IMG/VR virus record: IMGVR_UViG_3300034284_002648
Location: 16,258 to 80,257 of that record
Direction: 5' to 3' (one strand)
Length of the DNA stretch: 64,000 bases
DNA from: a virus
The notes under the pieces are model-generated. The model searched no databases, was not told the DNA's origin, and saw only the letters and a program-made list of their open reading frames with translations. Of this stretch, positions 56,864 to 64,000 are shown piece by piece. The position numbers were made by a program, and so were the translations under genes. Numbering within the stretch: the stretch's first letter is position 1; each line of letters starts with the position of its first letter.

Positions 56864-57270
56864 TACTTAATTTCTCTCTGCGCTTCCGTGAGCCATTGAA
56901 TATTTTTTGTTCTTAAAAATGTGATATATTTATCGAATATTGCTTGATTCACTTCTATAAAACGATCATTGTTTTTACATACTGAATCTATAAAACTTGG
57001 TTTGGAGCTTTTCACAGAATATAGTTGTATTGGATTATACAGTGTTTTATTGGGTAATACCTTAATATAAAATGAGTATCCAACAGATTCATTATTGAAT
57101 GTATTAGACTGAAAAGCTTTTGGCAATTTATTTTTAACAGCCTTAGCGTAGACAAAATTATCTTGAATTTTTTTGCATGGATTTCCGCTTTCATCAAGAA
57201 AGTCTTCATTGCCAATTAGGGTATAGTAAATTGATTCTTTGGTGTCGTTTTTTATTTTATGAATGTTCAT
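56863..57270 (-). CDS. Hypothetical protein, paralogue B (135 aa)
   Basis: The start at ATG 57270 (MNIHKIKNDTKESIYYTLIG) overlaps the preceding HNH stop as ATGA; a longer version beginning inside that gene is less likely. Blocks shared with paralogue A are YYTLIGNEDFLDESGNP, YAKAVKNK, GYSFYIKVLPNKTLYNPIQL, FIDSVCKNNDRFIEVNQAIF and TFLRTKNIQWLTEAQREIK. Function unknown. Confidence 0.6.
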   Translation of the reverse strand: MNIHKIKNDTKESIYYTLIGNEDFLDESGNPCKKIQDNFVYAKAVKNKLPKAFQSNTFNNESVGYSFYIKVLPNKTLYNPIQLYSVKSSKPSFIDSVCKNNDRFIEVNQAIFDKYITFLRTKNIQWLTEAQREIK

Positions 57271-57851
57271 GATAAATATGCGGCTGGCAAATATAAAGTC
57301 CACTCTTCCGGTATTTCTTCCTTTATCTTAGAGAGATATGACTTCAATGGCAAGTACTTTGCGGTTTTAGTTGGTCTATATGGTAAATTTAATAATGGCA
57401 TATTAGCTTGTTTGGGTGTTTTACTCCCCTTTTTCCTATTACACGCTAAACATGCAGTCACTATATTTGTCCAATTAGTAGGTGTTCCATTAGAATAGTC
57501 CCACTGTGATTTTGGTATAACATGATCATATGTTAATTGGGCCATATCTTTATATTCGCCACAATATTGACATGTGTGATCATCTCTAATAAATAAATTT
57601 TTTCTTGAAAAATTAACTACCAGATGATTATACTTTTTATATCTTGAGGTTTTAGCAATACATGGGACGGGAAATCTCTTACCGTTTGGGGCATTGATAA
57701 AGTCATTCTTATAAAAATCTAATATTTCTATACCAACGTTTTTATTATAAGAATTTTTGATAGACCATATTAATGCCTTTCTCCAAGATATAACGCACAT
57801 TGGCGAGTAATCAGCATTTAGTACTAAACATTTTTTATGGTTTACGCTCAT
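57267..57851 (-). CDS. HNH endonuclease (194 aa)
   Basis: C-terminal HNH domain: RDDHTCQYCGE (Cys pair near 95), QLTYDHVIPKSQWD with the His metal/base residue, and WTNIVTACLACNRKKGSKTP (second Cys pair, the usual final N and K). The N-terminus VLNADYSPMCVISWRKAL matches the bacterial HNH family that opens LNA.Y.P. It may be a phage repair or mobile nuclease, or a homing enzyme. Start overlaps the end of phoH by 17 bases. Confidence 0.8.
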   Translation of the reverse strand: MSVNHKKCLVLNADYSPMCVISWRKALIWSIKNSYNKNVGIEILDFYKNDFINAPNGKRFPVPCIAKTSRYKKYNHLVVNFSRKNLFIRDDHTCQYCGEYKDMAQLTYDHVIPKSQWDYSNGTPTNWTNIVTACLACNRKKGSKTPKQANMPLLNLPYRPTKTAKYLPLKSYLSKIKEEIPEEWTLYLPAAYLS

Positions 57852-58572
57852 AATTATCTAGTCTGGCTAATATACCTGCTATGATTGGATTTCTTACAAT
57901 ATCAGAAGATTCTAATTTAGCAAACCCAATACCCTCTAGTGATTCTAGTGCATTGATCATCTCTATGAATCCACCTTGTAGATGTCTCATAAGATCAGAC
58001 TGACCAACGTCACCAGTTAAGACTAGCTTACTTTCTCTACCGACTCTAGTTAGTAACATTTTTAATTGTTCATATGAAGCATTTTGACACTCATCTGCTA
58101 CAATAAAACAATTATGAAAATTGCGACCTCTCATCAAACCTAGAGGTACAATTTCTATCTTATTATTCGTCTTCAATGAAATATATTGAGCTGTATTAAT
58201 AAAATAGTTAACTTCGTCTAAGATGGGTAATAGGTACGGATGTAATTTTTCTTCTGCTGTTCCTGGTAAATAACCGATTTTTTCTCCTGCTTCTATAACT
58301 GGTCTAGTAATAATAATTTTTTTAACTTTTTCTTCTAATAGGTATTCCAAAGCCATACCGATAGCTATATGTGTTTTACCACTACCAGCCAAGCCTTGGC
58401 AAAAGGTAATAGTATTTTCTGCTATAGTTCTGATATAGTCTTTTTGATTTTCACTTCTAGGTTTTAACCTATTTCTATAACCGTCTCCAATAGATTGTAT
58501 ATTACCACCAAGGTCTTTTGTTAAATCAATAGCTTTATTATTTTTTCTTTTGTTTTTGTTATTTTTTCTCAA
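57835..58572 (-). CDS. phoH: PhoH-like ATPase (245 aa)
   Basis: A TTG at 58572 (beginning [M]RKNNKNKRKNNKAID) is favoured because AAAGG lies eight bases upstream and it starts 24 bases after the reductase stop; an upstream TTG would overlap that gene with no such site. Motifs: Walker A GLAGSGKTHIAIG, ITRPVIEAGEKIGYLPG, GLMRGRNFHNC, Walker B CFIVADECQN, and LTGDVGQSDL. This is the PhoH ATPase of many phages; the biological role is not settled. It is directly downstream of the reductase gene. Confidence 0.85.
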   Translation of the reverse strand: MRKNNKNKRKNNKAIDLTKDLGGNIQSIGDGYRNRLKPRSENQKDYIRTIAENTITFCQGLAGSGKTHIAIGMALEYLLEEKVKKIIITRPVIEAGEKIGYLPGTAEEKLHPYLLPILDEVNYFINTAQYISLKTNNKIEIVPLGLMRGRNFHNCFIVADECQNASYEQLKMLLTRVGRESKLVLTGDVGQSDLMRHLQGGFIEMINALESLEGIGFAKLESSDIVRNPIIAGILARLDNYERKP

Positions 58573-58595
58573 TGTGGATACCTTTATGAATAAAG

Positions 58596-60794
58596 TTAAA
58601 TTAGACAAGCGCCGCCAGCGCAACTAATTTCCTCTATTCCGGCAGTATTATCCTCTGTCTCAGCCAGTTGCGTATAATCGACTTTCTTAAAACTATCGAA
58701 TAGATCACAATAAATTTTCCAATTATAAACATCTTTCATACAATAGGTGAGTCTTCTGACGTCTCCATCAAAATACTTACCAGCAAAATTTTTCATTTTG
58801 GTAACGAACTTAAGCTTATTTTCAGAATCATTTTCTTTTGCTTGGTTCATAGATACATAATCACATGCTGCCCATAGATTATTATCAAAAGCATTTAAAC
58901 CAAGTTCTATCAGTCCAGAACACCACAGAGCCGCATCTCCATACTCCTTCACTATTTCTCTACTAGTATATACAGTAGTAAATGGTGCTTGAGGATAGTC
59001 TTTGTCTCCGCTTTGAGGTATTAAACTAATACCAGCAAAATATTTTCGATTATCATAAATGTATTTAGTAACATCCTTCCATTCATCTGGTTTAACAGTA
59101 ACGGTATTACTTACATTATGACTCAGATATTCTTGTGTGCAAAGAGATCTGTTTTTACCAGAGTACACCCAATTTTTCTGTGTTTCCTTTACAATAGTTA
59201 ACATTTCAACCGCAGGCAGTTGATTCTTTAACTTTGCTCCATCTGGAACCTCTATGGGGAACTTGATTACTTCGTCAGTATTATTTGCTGACCAAGAAGA
59301 TCTTTCGCAGGCTTGGGGGTTTAACTTTTTAAAGTGTTGGTACGGTGCCTCTAAAACATTGGCCTGTACGTGTCTTATATATCGTTTAGCATGGTGAGGA
59401 TGAATACCAGACGAAGTACCAAGCATACTAGAAGAAGTTCCTTCTGGTTTGAGGCAAGTAACTCTGGCAGCTTGATTGATATTGATCTTTTTTGATAGTT
59501 CTTTGTTAGTTTCTACAGCGATTTTGGCACCTTGCTTTAATACGTTTTCTGTTAAAACTATGTCGTGCTTTTCCATAATCCCGGTCAAAGAAACACCTAG
59601 TAGTGCTTCTCTCTGGAAGATTTTTTGACTAATTTCTCCCAGATATTCAAGGTTGGTAAATCCTGCTTGCAGTGTGCCAATAATGGCTGCTGCTTTGCAT
59701 CTTTCATAAAAATCATTTTCGTCTGTAACAGATGAACAGTTGATGGTTGATAGATTACACCCTTGCCAACCGGACTCACCAGTTTCTTCGTCCACCGGCC
59801 ACATACCAACTTCTACACATGGATTAAATGTCATTTCTGTTGAATCACTCCATATGAATCCTGGTTCCCCAAACTCCTTGACACTTTCCATCAATGCTTT
59901 GAATTCGTCAAATGATGTACTATCTTTTAAAAGAAGAGCTGAATTATTGCTTCTTGCTCTTTGTGGATTTTCCATATACCAATTACCTGTTTTGGCTTTT
60001 GCCATTTCTTCATCATCAGCACTAAATAGAGCTAATGATGCGCTTCTTCTAACGCCGCCAGATAATACAGCATCACTGCTATGCATAATAATATCGTATG
60101 CATCAATAGGTCTTAGTTTTTTCTGACCGCTAGCAACGCATCTGTCTAAAAGTGCCCTAATCTTTTCAAGACCATTTTGTAGTGGCTCAAATCCCGGAGC
60201 CTTACCAACACCAGAAGATAGTTTGGCACCTTTACCTCTAATATTAGAGTAATCAAATACTACATATTGATCTTTGTACTTCTTAAACTTTTCTTCGCTA
60301 GCTTTAGTAAAGTAGGAACTTAGCAATGCTCCAAGAGCATCTGACCATCCTTCGATACTATCTTCTATTATATACTTAATGCCAGTATCTTGATCTTTTT
60401 TTGCTTGAGAAAGTGTTGGCAATTTAGCAACATGGTGTTTTTGCACACTAAAGCCTGTGCCACTACCGCACAATAATAGCCAGAAACACTCTTGGAAAAA
60501 TCTGAGGCGATCACAATACGAACTTGTGCAATTATATATCTTTGCATTTCTTTTTAAGATTGGTTCCCCGCCAAATTGTAATGCTCTTTGAGAACCTAGG
60601 ATTTTCTTTTTGTACATCATATCATATGCCCAATCAATATCTGGGCCTATATTTTTGTCTGCATATTTGGTATGCATCATATCTCTAACTCTATCGACTG
60701 CTTCTTTCCAAGTTTCTCTTCTATTCTTATCTTCTATCCAACGGGCATATTTACTAACAAATGTATAATTCTGTAACTCTTGTAAAGCAGACAT
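58596..60794 (-). CDS. nrdJ: Class II (adenosylcobalamin-dependent) ribonucleotide reductase (732 aa)
   Basis: A monomeric RTPR-type reductase, close to the family's usual ~730-740 aa. Catalytic marks are YNCTSSYCDRL (first redox Cys, near residue 90), NPCVEVGMW (thiyl-radical Cys and Glu, near 325), QGCNLSTINC (second redox Cys, near 346), LKPEGTSSSMLGTSSG, and the C-terminal redox tail ISCAGGACLI. It makes deoxyribonucleotides and needs B12, so the host must make or import it. It has AGGAG five bases before the ATG and a ~120-base leader with potential hairpins. Confidence 0.93.
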   Translation of the reverse strand: MSALQELQNYTFVSKYARWIEDKNRRETWKEAVDRVRDMMHTKYADKNIGPDIDWAYDMMYKKKILGSQRALQFGGEPILKRNAKIYNCTSSYCDRLRFFQECFWLLLCGSGTGFSVQKHHVAKLPTLSQAKKDQDTGIKYIIEDSIEGWSDALGALLSSYFTKASEEKFKKYKDQYVVFDYSNIRGKGAKLSSGVGKAPGFEPLQNGLEKIRALLDRCVASGQKKLRPIDAYDIIMHSSDAVLSGGVRRSASLALFSADDEEMAKAKTGNWYMENPQRARSNNSALLLKDSTSFDEFKALMESVKEFGEPGFIWSDSTEMTFNPCVEVGMWPVDEETGESGWQGCNLSTINCSSVTDENDFYERCKAAAIIGTLQAGFTNLEYLGEISQKIFQREALLGVSLTGIMEKHDIVLTENVLKQGAKIAVETNKELSKKININQAARVTCLKPEGTSSSMLGTSSGIHPHHAKRYIRHVQANVLEAPYQHFKKLNPQACERSSWSANNTDEVIKFPIEVPDGAKLKNQLPAVEMLTIVKETQKNWVYSGKNRSLCTQEYLSHNVSNTVTVKPDEWKDVTKYIYDNRKYFAGISLIPQSGDKDYPQAPFTTVYTSREIVKEYGDAALWCSGLIELGLNAFDNNLWAACDYVSMNQAKENDSENKLKFVTKMKNFAGKYFDGDVRRLTYCMKDVYNWKIYCDLFDSFKKVDYTQLAETEDNTAGIEEISCAGGACLI

Positions 60795-60918
60795 AGACTC
60801 TCCTATAAGTTCTTAATAAAGAAATGTGTAGATAACACAGGTCGTATTAAAGATAGAAAATTTTGTTTTCATTCTGTGTTACCGTTATAATCCATTGATT
60901 CAACGTATTGTATTTACT
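60795..60918 (-). promoter_or_regulatory. Leader upstream of the ribonucleotide reductase gene
   Basis: The longest non-coding gap in the - strand block. It contains an 8-bp inverted repeat, TAACACAG with CTGTGTTA (60833-60840 and 60874-60881), that encloses a GAAAA/TTTTC hairpin (60856-60870). A second hairpin TTCTT-AATA-AAGAA (60810-60823) lies next to the ribosome site (AGGAG, 60800-60804). TATAAC near the far end could be a weak -10. I see no cobalamin riboswitch or NrdR box. The structure could still regulate reductase expression. Confidence 0.4.
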
Positions 60919-61386
60919 TCATAATACACCAGCAACATCTTTCAGCCAAGAAAGATCTGCATTAACTTTGTGAATTTCCATTTTGCTCATTGACATAAAA
61001 ATATCAAATCTTTTTTGTGCTTCTTCATCAAATAAATGTGTTCCATGATCATCTATCATATAGACCTTTTTAATTCCTTCTTGCCATAATGCTATGATAC
61101 AATCATTGCAACATTGGCCAGTGACATATGCTATTCCATTATCTGGTCTAACAACACAATTAGACAGAGCATTTCTTTCAGAGTGTACCATCCACGGATA
61201 TTTATCTGGTCTAGATGTGGGTAGTTTAGAATCATCTAAACCTCTAGGGAAACCATTATAACCAACACCCAAAATTCTATTATTAGAGTCTGTTATTACA
61301 CAACCATGTTTTGTGTGTATATCATGACTACGTTGAGCGACTATTTTAGCTAGTCCTAAAAAATAATTAATCCAGTCTGGTCGCAT
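60919..61386 (-). CDS. Deoxycytidylate deaminase (155 aa)
   Basis: Zinc-dependent dCMP deaminase: MRPDWINYFLGLAKIVAQRS, TKHGCVITDSNNRILGVGYN, GFPRG, the catalytic HSERNALSNC (His and Glu of the H-x-E motif near residue 69) and GQCCNDCIIALWQ (C-x2-C zinc ligands near residue 93). It converts dCMP to dUMP for thymidylate synthesis. It lies next to the class II reductase, so the two likely act together in nucleotide supply. Confidence 0.9.
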   Translation of the reverse strand: MRPDWINYFLGLAKIVAQRSHDIHTKHGCVITDSNNRILGVGYNGFPRGLDDSKLPTSRPDKYPWMVHSERNALSNCVVRPDNGIAYVTGQCCNDCIIALWQEGIKKVYMIDDHGTHLFDEEAQKRFDIFMSMSKMEIHKVNADLSWLKDVAGVL

Positions 61387-61389
61387 TTC

Positions 61390-61635
61390 CTATTTTTCTA
61401 GCAATTTTTTGTAAAAAACTAAAGATGCAGTGGCTCCTACCACTCCCATCAATATTCCGGCTGGTTGAAGAGGCGTCATGCCCAACAGGTATGTTATTGT
61501 ACCTCCTGCATACGATCCTGCAACCCCTAAAGCTATTGTTTTTACAAAACCAAAGTTTTCTTCTCCAGGAACTAAAGTTTTTGCTATTGATCCAACAAAA
61601 ATGCCATATACACACCATACTAAAAGACTAAACAT
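61390..61635 (-). CDS. GlsB/YeaQ-like small membrane protein (81 aa)
   Basis: Three or so hydrophobic Gly/Ala-rich segments: LLVWCVYGIFVGSIAKTLVP, VKTIALGVAGSYAGGTITYL and AGILMGVVGATASLVFYKKL. The Gly/Ala spacing and length fit the GlsB/YeaQ/YmgE (transglycosylase-associated) family of inner-membrane proteins. A strong GGAGG precedes the ATG. It overlaps the preceding gene by eight bases. A role in envelope or lysis is possible from context. Confidence 0.6.
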   Translation of the reverse strand: MFSLLVWCVYGIFVGSIAKTLVPGEENFGFVKTIALGVAGSYAGGTITYLLGMTPLQPAGILMGVVGATASLVFYKKLLEK

Positions 61636-62032
61636 TTGCTGCCTCCACTAGGGTTTGAATCTCATCCTTGGTTAATGTTTCTCCTACATCTAATATTGCA
61701 TTTAATAAAGATAATGAATATTTATTATAATCTTCTTTATTCAATTCTCTTCTAAGAATTTTTTTGATTCTCATTTTCGTGAACCATCCACGATGTACGC
61801 TATAATGTTTGATTTCTGATCCATATAGATCACACTTATCTGTTAATGAATAATTTCCAGATAATTTATTTTTATTGCATTCTTGTAATATTCTTATACA
61901 AGTTAATATTATACTAATCATCATTAGTATTGTAATAATTGCAAATCCGCACCTATCATTATTTGATCTGGAAATAGAAGATTTTTCTAGTACTTTAATA
62001 GCAATACTTTTTAACTTCTCATTATTTTCCAT
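61628..62032 (-). CDS. Hypothetical single-pass membrane protein (134 aa)
   Basis: One transmembrane segment, GFAIITILMMISIILTCIRI (~residues 29-48), separates a charged N-terminal part from a soluble part that includes YGSEIKHYSVHRGWFTKMRI and helical LSLLNAILDVGETLTKDEI. No family recognised. It may belong to an envelope- or lysis-related set with its neighbours. Confidence 0.5.
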   Translation of the reverse strand: MENNEKLKSIAIKVLEKSSISRSNNDRCGFAIITILMMISIILTCIRILQECNKNKLSGNYSLTDKCDLYGSEIKHYSVHRGWFTKMRIKKILRRELNKEDYNKYSLSLLNAILDVGETLTKDEIQTLVEAANV

Positions 62033-62033
62033 A

Positions 62034-62390
62034 TTATTTTACTCTTTGTTTAGGTAGAGGACAAACACCATTTGGACAATTGTTTTTTGATGGTGGTTGA
62101 GGTGCTGGAGTTATGGATTTAATAGGTCCAATTGATATAATACTTGGATTTTGTTTTTCTGGTTCGCAATATGTACATTCAATTTTTTTAATGCCATCAC
62201 CGCTCATATACCAGCCCTTACCAACACAAACTGGACAGTCTTTTCTGTTATATTTTTTATTAGTTTCGCCAACATGCTTGGCTTTTATAATACCTCCAGC
62301 CACGACTACTGGGGCAGTTGTAGAACCATAGTAATGAGATTGAGAAAACCACAATCCTACACATAATAATGCTACTGATAATTTATTCAT
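62034..62390 (-). CDS. Secreted small Cys-rich protein (118 aa)
   Basis: N-terminal signal peptide, MNKLSVALLCVGLWFSQSHY, is followed by a DnaJ-like zinc motif CPVCVGKGWYMSGDGIKKIE with YCEPE, and a Cys/Pro-rich tail CPNGVCPLPKQR. Secreted or periplasmic zinc- or disulfide-bonded protein. The CxxCxGxG block and the CPNGxCP tail remind me of proteins from planctomycete-type bacteria, but this is a memory-based resemblance, not evidence of host. GGAG precedes the ATG by nine bases. Confidence 0.55.
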   Translation of the reverse strand: MNKLSVALLCVGLWFSQSHYYGSTTAPVVVAGGIIKAKHVGETNKKYNRKDCPVCVGKGWYMSGDGIKKIECTYCEPEKQNPSIISIGPIKSITPAPQPPSKNNCPNGVCPLPKQRVK

Positions 62391-62584
62391 TTTTTATTTC
62401 TCCATGGTAGAATATTATCTACTATATTTTTTATAGGTCTTGGTCTGTTCGGTTTGGGAACATCCACTTTGGGTTTTGGAGAAAACTTTTTCTGAGTTTT
62501 ATTAAACAGCGCAGCTAGTCTTTCAATGATACTAATGATCATATTGATGACAGCTCTAATTTCGAGTCTTTCTCTTAAATTCAT
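62387..62584 (-). CDS. Small basic hypothetical protein (65 aa)
   Basis: Starts MNLRERLEIRAVINMIISII, possibly an amphipathic or membrane-associated helix, followed by a Pro/Lys-rich tail (KPKVDVPKPNRPRP). GAGGTAATA just before the ATG and ATGA overlap with the downstream gene support translation. Function unknown. Confidence 0.5.
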   Translation of the reverse strand: MNLRERLEIRAVINMIISIIERLAALFNKTQKKFSPKPKVDVPKPNRPRPIKNIVDNILPWRNKK

Positions 62585-62647
62585 TATTACCTCAAATAAA
62601 AAGATGTATATATTAATACACCAATTTTATTTAGGATCTGTTTTGAA

Positions 62648-63574
62648 TTATAGATATGTTTCGAAGCCGTAGTCTGGTAATTTCTGTAGAGGAAAACCGT
62701 CGAAACCACTAAAGGCATACGAACCATTTTGGCTTAACATACCAGCAGCCACGTCGGCATGGATTAAAAATGAGCCCTCTGGAATTGGACCCCATTCTGG
62801 ATGTCCTCCGTCGTTCCATTTGCCCCAACTATTTTGTACAAGAAATGCTGGTTCACCATTTGTGTCATCACAAGCAATCCATGCCATGCAATGTCCCCAG
62901 CTTCCAGATTGTTTAGCAAAACCTTTCTTGTCTCTTGTACTGCTAAAACCATAATTGCTACATACTGCTAATCCATAACCATTAGCTAAAGCATCTCTTG
63001 CTTCTTCTACTGTTCTAATTAGTGAGGCTGTTCGTATTTGATGATCATTCGCTAGATCTAATACCTTGTCTGGTAATCCTCTTCCTCCCCAACTAGCACC
63101 TAGATTACCATTATATTTAGTAAAATCAGCAATACCTGGATAATTTTTTCTAACAACTATACCACCAACCTTACTCACAAATTCAGCGGCTCTAGCACAA
63201 CTCATACCTTGTCCAGAAAAGCCCCTGTATCCGTATATTGCTTCGGTTGCACCTTTTGCAACCCAGTCTTCTCTCTCATTTCCAATATCTATTTCTACTG
63301 CTCTGGTTACGTCACAAGCATTGCGTGTTCCATGACTAACACAATCCCCAGTAGTTTGTCTTTCATTGTATGGATTTTTATCAAATTTTAAAACACTTTT
63401 GAATGGTGTTGAAAGTTTGCCTTTGCCTGTACCGCTTATTCTTCTACTAGCATCTCCAAATAATGGATATTTGGATGTTTCCATCAAATGATCATATACA
63501 TGTTGTTCCCAAATACATCCAGAAAATCCTTTACGATAATTATCGTATAATTCTTTAGGGGTATAGCGTGGCAT
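62648..63574 (-). CDS. Papain-like cysteine protease (308 aa)
   Basis: C1-type catalytic order: NERQTTGDCVSHGTRN (oxyanion Gln and catalytic Cys near residue 77), GSWGHCMAWIACDD (catalytic His near 227), and FLVQNSWGKWNDGGHPEW (catalytic Asn near 246). The peptidase C1 triad is complete. Signal peptide absent. It may process virion or host proteins. It is unusual on the early strand, apart from the late block. Confidence 0.75.
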   Translation of the reverse strand: MPRYTPKELYDNYRKGFSGCIWEQHVYDHLMETSKYPLFGDASRRISGTGKGKLSTPFKSVLKFDKNPYNERQTTGDCVSHGTRNACDVTRAVEIDIGNEREDWVAKGATEAIYGYRGFSGQGMSCARAAEFVSKVGGIVVRKNYPGIADFTKYNGNLGASWGGRGLPDKVLDLANDHQIRTASLIRTVEEARDALANGYGLAVCSNYGFSSTRDKKGFAKQSGSWGHCMAWIACDDTNGEPAFLVQNSWGKWNDGGHPEWGPIPEGSFLIHADVAAGMLSQNGSYAFSGFDGFPLQKLPDYGFETYL

Positions 63575-64000
63575 TACTTACTACTTTCATTACAAGCCCA
63601 AGCTAATGCATTAAAAGCATCCACAGCTTTTGCTCTTAGCTCTGGAGATAATAATATCTGATCTTCACCGATACTAGTAACAACAACTGCTTTTGCCGCA
63701 CTAGGTAAGCTAGAATATTTGCCTTTGATATCTAGTTTTAACATAACTCCAGCCAAACCATTTGCCTGACGGATATCTTCTGTATTTTTAATAACCATAT
63801 CTTCTCCATCAAGTTCTACTAATTTAGCAACATCTATATATAGATCTCTTAGCCTTCTAGCATCGGCCTTATGATCAACAACGGAGTTTAGTACCTTAAT
63901 AACTTCTTCAGCAGCAACCTTAAGTGCTTCATTAGATGGGGCAGGTAGTTCAAGAACATCTACCGCTACAGGTCTTGGCCTAAAACCATTAGATAGATCT
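63574..64000 (-). CDS. Hypothetical protein, 5' truncated at window edge
   Basis: The frame remains open from the ATG at 63798 through to base 64000 with no stop, so the gene begins beyond the window and the internal ATG is not the start. The visible part (~141 residues) reads, from the edge, RPRPVAVDVLELPAPSNEAL, then EEVIKVLNSVVDHKADARRL, then QILLSPELRAKAVDAFNALA and ends NESSK. It is helical, without a motif I recognise. Its stop overlaps the protease ATG by one base. Confidence 0.65.
   Translation of the reverse strand, partial: DLSNGFRPRPVAVDVLELPAPSNEALKVAAEEVIKVLNSVVDHKADARRLRDLYIDVAKLVELDGEDMVIKNTEDIRQANGLAGVMLKLDIKGKYSSLPSAAKAVVVTSIGEDQILLSPELRAKAVDAFNALAWACNESSK

Noticed and set aside
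60840-60852. TAATACGAC upstream of the reductase gene, as at the start of a T7-type promoter
   Set aside because: Only nine bases match and the rest of the 23-base T7 consensus does not. No phage RNA polymerase gene is seen in the window. Chance match in AT-rich DNA.
60795-60918. Cobalamin riboswitch upstream of the B12-dependent reductase
   Set aside because: The gap is only 124 bases and no B12-box-like sequence is visible.
1-64000. tRNA or rRNA genes
   Set aside because: Gaps are too short and no cloverleaf-like arrangement was found. The search was by eye, so a tRNA overlapping a gene could be missed.

Overview
The window is part of a large, AT-rich (by eye about one-third GC) tailed-bacteriophage genome. 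Virion proteins with tail-fibre-type architecture lie beside a phage-encoded replication, recombination and nucleotide-metabolism set. Genes are packed with ATGA overlaps or gaps of a few bases, and there are no host-type operons. I saw no tRNA, rRNA, insertion sequence or CRISPR array. The host cannot be named; a class II (cobalamin-dependent) ribonucleotide reductase implies a host that makes or takes up B12. No stretch over 300 bases lacks a gene.

Left arm, 1-35506, + strand: a late, structural block. It starts inside a truncated gene and runs through very large proteins (2370, 686, 906 and 1085 aa) built as beads on a string. Compact domains (LamG-like, YVTN propellers, RCC1 propellers, and a repeated ~95-residue module with LCH and W..EL signatures) are joined by mucin-like Thr-Pro-Thr linkers. 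Next come a 287-aa adhesin-like protein, two tandem paralogues (611 and 651 aa), two giant proteins (1918 and 2274 aa) that are probably baseplate or tail components, a 561-aa protein that is mostly Thr-Pro linker, and a small zinc-ribbon protein.

Right arm, 64000-35512, - strand, convergent with the late block: an early/middle block. In transcription order it holds a papain-like protease and small membrane or secreted proteins; dCMP deaminase; class II ribonucleotide reductase; PhoH; an HNH nuclease; several small zinc-ribbon or HTH proteins, including two paralogues flanking an FmdB-type protein; RecA; a Vsr/DUF559-like nuclease; DnaB helicase; DnaG-type primase; dNMP kinase; a RecB/Cas4-like nuclease; DNA polymerase III alpha; and SSB. 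SSB has its own sigma70-like promoter and a hairpin terminator. Beyond the terminator lies a translationally coupled cassette of about eight sugar-transfer-type genes, then a homing-endonuclease-like gene, a possible single-strand annealing protein and a zinc-ribbon protein.

The most striking points are four. (1) The DNA polymerase III alpha gene is split in two, with a DnaQ-type exonuclease gene and a 61-aa gene between the halves. (2) Thr/Pro-rich mucin-like linkers are spread over at least seven virion proteins, and the same genome carries a glycosyltransferase/nucleotidyltransferase cassette, suggesting a virion O-glycosylation system. (3) A ~95-residue domain I do not recognise occurs five times in two adjacent proteins. 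(4) The RecB-like nuclease has conserved-looking sequence upstream of its first ATG, which suggests a non-AUG start.
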